DNA of 64,000 nt from NCBI RefSeq assembly GCF_004834005.1, contig NZ_STFF01000003.1, positions 248,001 through 312,000 on the forward strand, given 5' to 3'. The stretch comes from Niastella caeni (GTDB lineage Bacteria; Bacteroidota; Bacteroidia; Chitinophagales; Chitinophagaceae). The notes under the pieces are model-generated. The model was not told the DNA's origin. It searched no databases and worked only from the letters and a program-made list of their open reading frames with translations. Both the position numbers and the translations under genes were made by a program. Positions 44,479-53,004 of this stretch are shown here, piece by piece. The number at the start of each line of letters is the position of its first letter. Within the stretch, counting starts at the first letter, position 1.

Positions 44479-44850
44479 ATGGAAGAAACAAAATCCAAAA
44501 TAGCCGCCATTAAAGAAGATACAAAAGACCTGTTAGACAATGTAACGGATTACCTGGACACCTATTATCGGCTCATTACGGTAACAGTGGCCCAAAAAGG
44601 GATCAACATCGCTTCAGGGGCTATCAACGCAGTTATTCTGACCATATTGGGATTATTCAGTTTCGGTTTGATCTCGCTAGGCCTTGGCTGGTGGCTTGGT
44701 AACCTGGTTAATGACCGGGCGGTTGGTTTCTTTTTAGTGGCCGGGTTATATATTGTAATAATAGTGGCCATTGTTATAATGAGAAAGAAAGTAATTCTTC
44801 CGTTTTTAAGAAACGTCCTTACAAAAAAGGTTTATGAACAAGCAGATTGA
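44479..44850 (+). CDS. Holin-superfamily/DUF1469-like membrane protein
   Basis: A 123-residue protein with a cytoplasmic helix (EDTKDLLDNVTDYLDTYYRL) and two membrane helices (ILTILGLFSFGLISLGLGWW, FFLVAGLYIVIIVAIVIM). The layout matches the Phage_holin_3_6/DUF1469 group, which despite its name is common in chromosomes. It overlaps the next gene by 17 bp and follows YtxH closely, so the trio is likely an operon for envelope stress. Confidence 0.75.
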   Translation: MEETKSKIAAIKEDTKDLLDNVTDYLDTYYRLITVTVAQKGINIASGAINAVILTILGLFSFGLISLGLGWWLGNLVNDRAVGFFLVAGLYIVIIVAIVIMRKKVILPFLRNVLTKKVYEQAD

Positions 44851-45214
44851 AACATACAAAGAGTTACTCAACGAACAAAAGCAACTGCAGGTGATGTTGC
44901 ATAATAAAAAAGAATTGATCAAACTTCATGTGCGGCAATTGAAACTTCAATTAAACCCTATGTACGAAATGGCCGGTCACGTAAAGAAGTTCACGACAAG
45001 AGACAAAACCAGTTTTATTCTCGCTATCAGTTCTGACCTTATTGCCAATACGCTCTTAAAAAAGATCATTTTGGCCAGAGCAGGATGGTTTACGAAAATA
45101 GTAGTACCTTATTTGTTCAGGAACTACTCTTCTAATTTCCTGAAGGAGCAAAAAGACCGTTTTTTTAACCGACTGAGTGACATTTTAAAGCGAAAGCACG
45201 GAAAACCGGGATGA
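44834..45214 (+). CDS. Unknown basic protein in YtxH unit
   Basis: A 126-residue basic, mostly helical protein (ETYKELLNEQKQLQVMLHN, HVRQLKLQLNPMYEMAGHV). No domain recognised, no signal peptide. It overlaps the 3' end of the holin-like gene, and the three-gene arrangement recurs in Bacteroidota in my general knowledge. A partner of the two membrane proteins is likely. Confidence 0.7.
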   Translation: MNKQIETYKELLNEQKQLQVMLHNKKELIKLHVRQLKLQLNPMYEMAGHVKKFTTRDKTSFILAISSDLIANTLLKKIILARAGWFTKIVVPYLFRNYSSNFLKEQKDRFFNRLSDILKRKHGKPG

Positions 45215-45335
45215 TCCTCAACTTCCTGCACGTACAGGTTCAGCCTAACAAAATACCAGAAAGATTTACTTTTTTTACGAAATTTGAAGATGCTATTTTC
45301 CTGAACAGGGACGTAGGATCTTTAAATTGTTTACT

Positions 45336-46094
45336 ATGAGAAGAGATGCCCGGCTGTTAATTACTTTGATGATCGCCTGCGTATTATCCGGCTGCCAAAA
45401 GGAAAAAAGCTCCCGGGATAACACCAGTCCCGAGGGGAAAATCACTTTATCTTTCGAACATTCTGTAAAAAATAATCAATTGGTATTTGGGCAGAATTAT
45501 ACAAATGATCTGGGAGAAAATTTTACAGTTGACAGGTTTAAATACTATGTGCATGACATCAAATTGGTGAACAATAAGAATAAGGCCACTTCCCTGTCAA
45601 CCGGTTATTTTTTGGTAGATCATGAAAATGCCGCGAGCAGCGTAATTACCCTCAACGCGCCCGCTGATACCTTTACCAGCATCATTTATACATTGGGTGT
45701 TGACAGTGCGAGAAACGTAAGCGGAGCTCAGACAGGTGCTCTCGACCCAACCCATGGCATGTTCTGGACCTGGTCGTCTGGATATGTAATGGCAAAGCTG
45801 GAAGGCCATTCACCGGTTTCACCATTAAGCGGCCAGGCCTTCTCCCTGCATATTGGCGGCTTTAAAACTCCGTATATAACCATCCGGCAAATTCAATTAC
45901 CCCTACCTGTAAGCCTGGTGGTGGCAAAAAACACTTCTCACAACATTACAGTTAATGCCGATGTAAATACCTGGTTCAGCCGGGTCCATTCCATAAGCAT
46001 TGCAAAAAATCCGGCCTGCCATTCTCCCGGCCAGTTAGCCAATGACATAGCAGACAATTATGAGGGGATGTTTACAGTTAAGAGAATCTTTTAA
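45336..46094 (+). CDS. MbnP-like lipoprotein
   Basis: About 252 residues with a lipobox (LSGC near residue 20). The body has the MbnP features ITLSFEHSVKNNQLVFG, VDRFKYYVHDIKL and DPTHGMFWTWSSGYVMAKLEG. MbnP proteins are periplasmic and linked to copper-peptide handling in methanotrophs; in Bacteroidota they often lie beside metal genes. It precedes the ChrB/ChrA set, so metal stress is a plausible theme. The ATG at 45336 is chosen over a TTG at 45327. Confidence 0.8.
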   Translation: MRRDARLLITLMIACVLSGCQKEKSSRDNTSPEGKITLSFEHSVKNNQLVFGQNYTNDLGENFTVDRFKYYVHDIKLVNNKNKATSLSTGYFLVDHENAASSVITLNAPADTFTSIIYTLGVDSARNVSGAQTGALDPTHGMFWTWSSGYVMAKLEGHSPVSPLSGQAFSLHIGGFKTPYITIRQIQLPLPVSLVVAKNTSHNITVNADVNTWFSRVHSISIAKNPACHSPGQLANDIADNYEGMFTVKRIF

Positions 46095-46111
46095 AATCAT
46101 GAGTGAACTAT

Positions 46112-46951
46112 ATGAAATGGATCACAAGAGAACGTCCCAAAATTGATCGCATCGCCTGTCCCTGGCTGATAAAACGGTTCATTGATAAAGAAGCCATATT
46201 TATTTATGTTCCTTACGATCGGGTAATGACAGAAGCTGCGAAGCAGGATGCCATTCCTTTTGATGTGCCGAACGTGAAGTTTACCCATGCAGGCGACCAT
46301 TGCACATTTGATGCATTGGTTACCGAATATAACATTGAAGACAAAGCCATTCATACCATGGCCGTCATCGTGAGAGGGGCCGACACAGACCGGCATGATA
46401 TAGCTGTACAATCCGCCGGCTTGTGGGCCATCTCCGCCGGACTGGCATATAATTATACCAATGATCATGAATTGCTCGAAAAGGGAATGCTGATCTACGA
46501 TGCGTTATACAGTTGGGCAAAACACCTACAAAACGTAAAACATACCCAACAGCCATTTGAAGACCTGCTGGTGTCGGTATTGAACAGGTATCTTAAAAAC
46601 AAACCGGGCTCTAAGAAAAAAGTACCGGCCTGGGCGCAGGAGCTCAAAGACATCATCCAGGACCATATAGATACCAACCTGAGCCTGAAAGAGCTTTCCA
46701 AAGGACTTGATGTGAACCCTTCCTATCTGTCAAGAGAATTCTCCAGGTATTTTGAGAATATGTCTTTTGGCGAATACATCCGTAAACAGCGTATTGAGAA
46801 AGCCATAGAATTAATGCAAAACCCCTCCTATTCACTCACTGAAGTTGCCTACCTCACCGGTTTTTCAGATCAAAGTCATTTTAACCGCATCTTTAAGAAA
46901 CATACCGGGCAAAACCCCTCGGAATACCGGAAAAAATTACCCAAAAAGTAA
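46112..46951 (+). CDS. ChrB C-terminal domain fused to AraC HTH
   Basis: A 279-residue protein. Residues 1 to about 150 (MKWITRERPKIDRIACPWLI, TFDALVTEY, SAGLAYNYTNDHELLEKGM) match the chromate-resistance ChrB C-terminal domain. Residues about 170-279 form an AraC double HTH (LSLKELSKGLDVNPSYLSRE, GFSDQSHFNRIFKKHTGQNP). Known ChrB regulators bind DNA through another N-terminal domain, so this fusion puts the sensor on an AraC reader. It shares its first domain with the protein at 47588. The target is probably chrA. Confidence 0.85.
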   Translation: MKWITRERPKIDRIACPWLIKRFIDKEAIFIYVPYDRVMTEAAKQDAIPFDVPNVKFTHAGDHCTFDALVTEYNIEDKAIHTMAVIVRGADTDRHDIAVQSAGLWAISAGLAYNYTNDHELLEKGMLIYDALYSWAKHLQNVKHTQQPFEDLLVSVLNRYLKNKPGSKKKVPAWAQELKDIIQDHIDTNLSLKELSKGLDVNPSYLSREFSRYFENMSFGEYIRKQRIEKAIELMQNPSYSLTEVAYLTGFSDQSHFNRIFKKHTGQNPSEYRKKLPKK

Positions 46952-47031
46952 TTTATGTACAAAGAGTGCATTTCTGTACAATTTGCAGCAATTGGGTTCC
47001 CGTAATATTGCCGGAAAATCATCTGCACTTT

Positions 47032-47550
47032 ATGACAAAAATGGCTTTAAACGCATGCCTGGTTACTCTACTGTTCTTATCGGCTTTTTACAGCAGCAAG
47101 GCGCAGCAACCAATGGAAACCTATCCAAAGATCGCCGGGTATGTAGGTATTATACATCCCATAGTTACTTTTAGCAAGAACGAAACCGTCACTAATTTCA
47201 AAAATTATTACATAGTGGGTATGCCTACCGGCATCAATATCTGGAAAAGTAAAAAAATAGGGTTTTCGGCAGAGTTTGTACCATTTGTAAAGGCAGATTC
47301 AACCGGCAGTAAAATGAATAATTTCCTGTTCCATCCGGGCATACTGGTAGCATTAGGCAGGGGATGGACATTTGCCGGCCGTGCCGCCTTTGAAACCAGT
47401 GGCCGGTATGGATTTACTCCTGTTATAAACAAGATCGTAAAGAAAAATAAGAACAGTGGTTATTTTGTGGCCATTCCGCTTCCTTTCCGGTTTGGCAATA
47501 ACCATGATGCAAGCTTTACTTTAGGTTTTCAGTTTGGAATTGCATTTTGA
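47032..47550 (+). CDS. Small outer-membrane beta-barrel-like protein
   Basis: About 172 residues with a signal peptide ending SKAQQ and alternating aromatic/hydrophobic strands ending in FTLGFQFGIAF, as in small outer-membrane barrels. It sits between two chrB-like genes. Start at 47032 (MTKMALNACL) gives a good signal peptide; an upstream start would add a soluble segment. Function unknown. Confidence 0.65.
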   Translation: MTKMALNACLVTLLFLSAFYSSKAQQPMETYPKIAGYVGIIHPIVTFSKNETVTNFKNYYIVGMPTGINIWKSKKIGFSAEFVPFVKADSTGSKMNNFLFHPGILVALGRGWTFAGRAAFETSGRYGFTPVINKIVKKNKNSGYFVAIPLPFRFGNNHDASFTLGFQFGIAF

Positions 47551-47587
47551 TGGGCTTCTTTATCTTCTCATTTCAAAAATGTTTTTT

Positions 47588-48046
47588 ATGAAATGGATAA
47601 CCCGCGAACGTCCAAAGATCGACCGGATCGCCTGTCCCTGGCTGATCAAAAATTTTGTTGACAAAGAGGCTGAATTCATTTATGTTCCCAAAGAACAGGT
47701 GTTTGATAAAGCCAGGGAACTACCGGCCATTCCTTATGATATTCCCGGTGCAGAATACACACATATTGGCGAAGAATGCACATTCGATTACATTATCAGG
47801 AAGCATTCCATCACAGACCCGGCCTTGCTGCAAATAGCAACAATTGTAAGAGCTGCCGACACTGATAGTTTTCAGTTAGCTCCTCAGGCAGCCGGTTTGT
47901 GGGCTATTTCCGCAGGCCTTTCACACAATTTTAAAGACGATCATGAAATGCTGGCCATCGGCATGAAAATGTATGATGCCCTGTATAGCTGGGCAAAATA
48001 TGTACAGGCGGAAAGACATACGTGGAATCCTGACCTTTTAAAATAG
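47588..48046 (+). CDS. Stand-alone ChrB C-terminal-domain protein
   Basis: About 152 residues, MKWITRERPKIDRIACPWLI and the rest of the ChrB C-terminal domain (IVRAADTDSFQLAPQAAGLW, DDHEMLAIGMKMYDALYSWA) without any DNA-binding part. It is closely similar to the first domain of the fusion at 46112, probably by duplication. In the ChrB family this domain is tied to chromate resistance. It lies 12 bp before chrA, so likely co-expressed. Confidence 0.85.
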   Translation: MKWITRERPKIDRIACPWLIKNFVDKEAEFIYVPKEQVFDKARELPAIPYDIPGAEYTHIGEECTFDYIIRKHSITDPALLQIATIVRAADTDSFQLAPQAAGLWAISAGLSHNFKDDHEMLAIGMKMYDALYSWAKYVQAERHTWNPDLLK

Positions 48047-48058
48047 AAATTTTATATA

Positions 48059-49198
48059 ATGAATACCCCCAACTATACATTACAGCAACTGACCGTATAC
48101 TTTCTGAAGCTGGGCACCATTGGTTTCGGCGGTCCGGTTGCGTTGGTTGGTTATATGCATCGCGACCTGGTGGAGCAACGCAAATGGATAACGGAAGAAG
48201 ATTACAAAGAAGGATTAGCGCTGGCGCAATTGGCGCCTGGTCCAATGGCCGCACAACTTTCCATATACCTGGGCTACGTGCATTACAGAATTATCGGGGC
48301 AACACTGGCCGGGCTTGCATTTGTGTTGCCTTCTTTCCTAATGGTGTTAGGGCTTGGTTACGCTTACGTAAAAGCCGGCGGGCTGCCCTGGATGCAGGCC
48401 GTTTTTTATGGCATTGGCGCAGCCGTTATCGGCATCATTGCCATCAGCAGTTATAAGCTATCGAAGAAAAGCCTGGGAAAAGACTGGTTGTTATGGGGTA
48501 TTGCTCTTATACTGGCAATTACAACCTTTATAACCGAAAAAGAAATTCTATGGCTGATCCTGGCGGCAGGAATTATTGTGTGGTTATACAAATCACCGCC
48601 TAAATTAAGCAAGGCGGTCAATGGTGTTTTTCTATTTCCTATTTTATTGCAGGCAGACGCTATTTGGATGAACGATAAACTTACACAAATCGGCTGGTTC
48701 TTTTTTAAAGCCGGCGCTTTTGTATTTGGCAGCGGACTGGCCATCGTTCCTTTTTTATATGGTGGCGTTGTAAAAGAGTACCAATGGTTGAATGAACAAC
48801 AATTTTTAGACGCAGTTGCGGTTGCAATGATAACACCGGGACCCGTTGTAATTACGGTAGGCTTTATTGGTTACCTGGTAGCCGGAATACCCGGAGCTTG
48901 TGTTGCTGCACTGGCCACCTTCCTGCCCTGTTATCTATTCACCATTCTTCCTGCTCCTTATTTCAAGAAATACGGGAAACACCCCGGCATCAAGGCTTTT
49001 GTTGACGGCGTAACGGCCGCAGCTATAGGCGCCATAACAGGCGCTGTATGTGTACTGGCCAAAAGACAATTAACAGATATTATCTCCTGTGTGATCGCAG
49101 TGGTTACCATTTTAATTCTGCTGAAATTTAAAAAGGTACAGGAGCCAATTATAATTGTTGTTGCAGCATTACTTGGTTTATTGATCAGGAACCTGTAA
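48059..49198 (+). CDS. chrA: ChrA chromate transporter, two-domain form
   Basis: A 379-residue membrane protein with two homologous halves. The N-terminal half has IGFGGPVALVGYMHRDLVE and APGPMAAQLSIYLGY; the C-terminal half has FGSGLAIVPFLYGGVVKEYQ and ITPGPVVITVGFIGY. These are the family motifs of CHR chromate efflux proteins. The neighbouring ChrB-domain genes support this. Direction of transport and substrate are inferred from the family. Confidence 0.92.
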   Translation: MNTPNYTLQQLTVYFLKLGTIGFGGPVALVGYMHRDLVEQRKWITEEDYKEGLALAQLAPGPMAAQLSIYLGYVHYRIIGATLAGLAFVLPSFLMVLGLGYAYVKAGGLPWMQAVFYGIGAAVIGIIAISSYKLSKKSLGKDWLLWGIALILAITTFITEKEILWLILAAGIIVWLYKSPPKLSKAVNGVFLFPILLQADAIWMNDKLTQIGWFFFKAGAFVFGSGLAIVPFLYGGVVKEYQWLNEQQFLDAVAVAMITPGPVVITVGFIGYLVAGIPGACVAALATFLPCYLFTILPAPYFKKYGKHPGIKAFVDGVTAAAIGAITGAVCVLAKRQLTDIISCVIAVVTILILLKFKKVQEPIIIVVAALLGLLIRNL

Positions 49199-49284
49199 AC
49201 AGCCAAAGAACAGTATTTCTCCAAAATTTCTTTTTTAGCTTAGCAGGCCTATGAATTGTATCTTACAATTGAAAATTGATAATA

Positions 49285-50244
49285 ATGAAACAAAACGCCT
49301 TTTTAGCGATCAGCATATTCTGTTTTCTTGCAGCCTGTAATAATTCTTCTGTAAAGGAAAGTACACTTGTAAAAGGCGAATCAAAAACCGATACTATTTC
49401 ATGTCCGCCCGGCAGCAGCAAGTTAGATATTCAAAAGATTGAGCAGATCACCGGCATGAAAGGTGCTGAGAAAAATGGTGAATACAAGATCACTGTTCCG
49501 CAAAACGATCTGAATGTTGTAGTTGATGGTTTTAAAATTATTCCGCCTATGGGTTTGGGTAGCTGGGCCGCCTTTACACCTTGCGGAGATACTGCTATGG
49601 TAATGGGCGACATAATAGTAACAGAAACCGACCTGCGGCCGGTGCAACAGGAAGTGATAAATCAGGGTTTAACTGTAACGGCAATCCATAATCATTTTAT
49701 AAGAAACAGGCCTAATGTGATGTACATGCACATTGATGGCAAAGGAACAATAGATAAGCTGGCAGCCAATGTAAGGGCAATATTTGAAAAAGTAAAAGCT
49801 GTAAGAGGCAAAGACCCCAAAGCAGGCAAAGCAGACAGTGTTAAAAATATGCTCAATATCGCCATGCTGGATTCTATTATTGGATCAAAAGGAGAAATGG
49901 CCAAAGGCGTGTATAAATACACCATTGGCCGTCCTGATGTACAGTTGCAGGAACATGGTATACCGGTAAGCACTTTCTTAGGTTTTAATACCTGGGCGGC
50001 CTGGCAGGGCTCACCGGAAAAAGCAGCCGTATGTGGCGATTTTACCATGCTGGAAAATGAAGTAGAACCTGTTATTAAAGCACTGGTTGAAAACGGGATT
50101 GAAGTAGTAGCTGTGCATAACCATATGGTATACGAAAAGCCCCGCATTTTCTTCCTGCATTATTGGGGCGTGGGAAATGCCGAACAACTTGCCAAAGGTT
50201 TAAGAGTTGCCCTGGATGAAACCGGCAAGGGAAAATCACATTAA
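49285..50244 (+). CDS. DUF1259 lipoprotein (LppY/LpqO-like), duplicated domain
   Basis: About 319 residues with a lipobox (LAAC). It contains two similar halves, each with a CGD motif and an HNH-like end: TPCGDTAMVMGDII to TAIHNHFI, and AAVCGDFTMLENEV to VAVHNHMVYEKP. This fits the DUF1259 family, often found near chromate genes. It follows chrA by about 86 bp. Biochemical function is unknown; His/Asn conservation hints at a metal site. Confidence 0.85.
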   Translation: MKQNAFLAISIFCFLAACNNSSVKESTLVKGESKTDTISCPPGSSKLDIQKIEQITGMKGAEKNGEYKITVPQNDLNVVVDGFKIIPPMGLGSWAAFTPCGDTAMVMGDIIVTETDLRPVQQEVINQGLTVTAIHNHFIRNRPNVMYMHIDGKGTIDKLAANVRAIFEKVKAVRGKDPKAGKADSVKNMLNIAMLDSIIGSKGEMAKGVYKYTIGRPDVQLQEHGIPVSTFLGFNTWAAWQGSPEKAAVCGDFTMLENEVEPVIKALVENGIEVVAVHNHMVYEKPRIFFLHYWGVGNAEQLAKGLRVALDETGKGKSH

Positions 50245-50256
50245 TATTTTCATCCT

Positions 50257-50293
50257 GTCGCTTCGGTAAACCGAACCGGCGACGGTCAGTTTT
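50257..50293 (+). terminator. Hairpin after DUF1259 gene
   Basis: GTCGC-TTCGGT pairs with ACCGAA-CCG-GCGAC (3-nt bulge), followed by GGTCAGTTTTG. A moderate terminator. Confidence 0.5.
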
Positions 50294-50599
50294 GAATGAG
50301 TCAGCTTGGTCCCTCAATAAATTCCTATCATCTTTTGCTGTAGCGCACAAAAAATATTGTGCATAAATTCAGCCCTGCATATGTTTATAATCAAGCAACT
50401 TTTTTCTTCATAACTTGGTCTATAAACGAAGAAACTGTTGTAACTTTCAAGTACCATTACTCTTAAAACTCCTGATGTAAATCATCATTATTTCCCCTTG
50501 TATTTTTCCGCCTGATTCGGTCGTTCATACAAAAAGAATATCCTCAGAAACACCTTCCCGTTTTGATTTATCCTAAAAAACACGTCTTTAAAGTTGAAA

Positions 50600-50632
50600 C
50601 AATATCCCGCATGAATGCCAGCATTCCCGAAG
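50600..50632 (+). promoter_or_regulatory. Conserved upstream block, copy B
   Basis: Counterpart of 40524-40556; identity in CAATATCCCGC, TGAATGCC and CCGAAG. The palindrome of copy A is not kept. Confidence 0.5.
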
Positions 50633-50710
50633 CGATGTAATACTGTAATGCTTTTACGGATTGTTGTGTTTTGCCTGTTCGAATTATTTCAACCATTTAA
50701 ATTACGCGTT

Positions 50711-52093
50711 ATGAGATTCAATCGCCCCTCTTTTACCAGCCATGCTATCCCTGCATTTACCAAACTGAGCACAATCGTATTTCTAAGCATCATATTATTG
50801 CAGAGCTGTCAAAAAAATTACGCTCCTGATCTTAGTACTGTAGAGATGCAACTGATAGCCGAGGACTTTGTCTCGCCCATCCAGGTTGTATCTTCACACA
50901 ACAGCGAACGCCGATATGTAGTTGATCAGATCGGGAAAGTGTGGGTCATTGATAGAAATGGTTATAAGCGCCCTACCCCTTTCCTCGACATAAGCAGCAA
51001 ACTGGTAACCCTTAATCCTGCGTTTGATGAGCGTGGTTTATTAGGTTTTGTCTTGCACCCCGAATTCAAAGCGAACGGTCGCTTTTTTGTCTATTATCAG
51101 TTGCCTCCCCGTGCAGGCGGTCCAATTCCCGGCGGTACCTGGAATAACCTCAGCCGCATTTCAGAATTCAAAGTTTTACCGGAAGTGCTCAGAGCAGATA
51201 TGAGCTCAGAAAAAGTGCTGCTAGAATGGGACGATCCGCAATTCAATCACAATGGCGGCACCCTGGTGTTTGGCCATGACCATTATTTATACATTTCCAT
51301 TGGCGACGGTGGCGGCGCTAATGATGCAGGGCCGGGGCATGTTGACGATTGGTATACCGTTAATACCGGTGGCAACGCGCAGAATATTGAAGCCAATTTC
51401 TTTGGTAAAATTTTACGCATCGATGTAGATGCCGGTAACCCTTATGGCATACCTGCCAGTAATCCGTTTGTAGGTAAACCGGGTTTAGATGAGATCTTTG
51501 CCTTTGGATTTCGTAACCCTTACCGCATGTCATTTGATAGAGCAGAAGAGCATCAGTTAATTGTGGCTGACGCAGGCCAGGTTTTGTGGGAAGAAGTGAA
51601 TGTCGTAAATAAAGGCGGCAATTATGGATGGAATGTAAAGGAAGGTTTCCATTGCTTCAGCACAACTGATAGCTCGAAGGAATTAGCATCATGTCCTTCC
51701 GTTGATAACAGAGGCAAGCAATTGCTTGATCCGGTCATAGAGATCAACAACTGGCAAAACCCATTGGGAGGCAAAGCAACTACAATTATAGGGGGTCATG
51801 TTTACCGCGGCGATAAAATTAAAAAATGGCAGGGTAAATATATTTTTGGCACCTTTTCGCAAACACCTACAACAGCCGATGGAGAACTTTTTATAGCAAC
51901 GCCGCAATTCAGCACAGGAAATCAGTGGTCTTATGAAGAAATTTCGTTGAAAGGCCATCCCGATAATTTAGGTTATTATTTAAGAGGTTTCGGGGAAGAC
52001 GATCATGGTGAAATATACCTCGCCGTATCTTCCATGCCTGGCCCCCAGGGCAGCACCGGCAAGGTATATAAATTAGTTACAGCACCGTATTAG
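50711..52093 (+). CDS. PQQ-dependent sugar dehydrogenase (GSDH), lipoprotein, copy B
   Basis: About 460 residues, paralogue of the protein at 40604 with the same fold and motifs: lipobox ILLQSC, FNHNGGTLVFGHDHYLYISI, IGDGGGANDAG and GFRNPYRMSFD. The ATG at 50711 (MRFNRPSF) parallels copy A; a 50615 start would add an unrelated hydrophobic stretch. It ends in a strong terminator at 52133. The two copies flank 9 kb of unrelated genes, so the duplication is not tandem. Confidence 0.9.
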   Translation: MRFNRPSFTSHAIPAFTKLSTIVFLSIILLQSCQKNYAPDLSTVEMQLIAEDFVSPIQVVSSHNSERRYVVDQIGKVWVIDRNGYKRPTPFLDISSKLVTLNPAFDERGLLGFVLHPEFKANGRFFVYYQLPPRAGGPIPGGTWNNLSRISEFKVLPEVLRADMSSEKVLLEWDDPQFNHNGGTLVFGHDHYLYISIGDGGGANDAGPGHVDDWYTVNTGGNAQNIEANFFGKILRIDVDAGNPYGIPASNPFVGKPGLDEIFAFGFRNPYRMSFDRAEEHQLIVADAGQVLWEEVNVVNKGGNYGWNVKEGFHCFSTTDSSKELASCPSVDNRGKQLLDPVIEINNWQNPLGGKATTIIGGHVYRGDKIKKWQGKYIFGTFSQTPTTADGELFIATPQFSTGNQWSYEEISLKGHPDNLGYYLRGFGEDDHGEIYLAVSSMPGPQGSTGKVYKLVTAPY

Positions 52094-53004
52094 AACAACT
52101 CCAAATAAAAATCCTGATGGCGATCAGCAGATAAACGTGCCACACCTTTGCGGTGTGGCACGTTTTAGTTTATTATATACCTACAAACGTTTGCTATACA
52201 CTTATATCGCCCCCGCTTCATTTTTTTTCAATTTTTCTATCTTTCTGTGAACCAGTAAATAGGTAATTTTCGATAAGCATAAACCCTTAGCCTGCTTTAT
52301 GGAAAATTTACTAATCACAAACATTGCTTCTTTCTCATATTCATTTCTGGCAACATATTTGCAAAAAATACGGCGAAATACTCTTTTAGAAAACGTAAAT
52401 ATCCCTGTGATGAACACTACCACACAAAGGAAACTATTCCGGGATGCATCTTTATTTGCAACCGGGATCTGGTTGATACTTCAACCAAAGGCTGGAAAAA
52501 AGAAATCCGTACCTGTCCTCGTAATGGCGCGCCCAAATACATTTTCGCGCCTTCGAAAACGGTCTCATCTGCACGGTCATTCATTTTTCACTGCAACACA
52601 TTTGTACGGTTACAGCACTATATAAAATTTCCTCAGGGAAGTTATAGTACCGAATTGTACCAACTGCCGTGGGGCAAATTAGAAGTATTGCATAGCCAAT
52701 AATTCCCGGAACAGGTTTGAATACGCACAAATTCAAAGCTGTTTGAGTACCCTGTCATTACGAAAAAATGAAGCAGTGTGATTACTAATTATCCTGTTAT
52801 CATTATCCTTATGAAAAAGCCTTATCTACAGCTAGTTTATTTCCCCGTTTGAGAGTTTATCCTATATGCCATCATGGTTAACGCATCACCGGTTTTAAAA
52901 CAGCCTTGTGATGCGATCGGGGAACCCTTGTGCATGAATGTTATGTTAGCCATGGCGGCAAAGTGAGATGCTGTATTTAAACGTTCATTAATTAATAACC
53001 TAAA
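52094..53004. other. 911-bp region with one unexplained open frame
   Basis: Contains the terminator at 52133. A frame on the plus strand from about 52281 to 52702 (about 140 codons) is open but has no ATG, GTG or TTG near its beginning; its end reads FPQGSYSTELYQLPWGKLEV. It may be a decayed gene or chance. Two shorter frames overlap it in other frames and are not supported. Confidence 0.4.
52133..52166 (+). terminator. Rho-independent terminator
   Basis: AAACGTGCCACACC and GGTGTGGCACGTTT form a 14-bp perfect stem with a short loop and T-run after copy B of the dehydrogenase. Confidence 0.9.

Larger units (their letters stand above)
50245..50710. other. 466-bp intergenic region
   Basis: It holds the hairpin at 50257 and the conserved dehydrogenase upstream block at 50600-50632. 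No gene. Confidence 0.55.
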
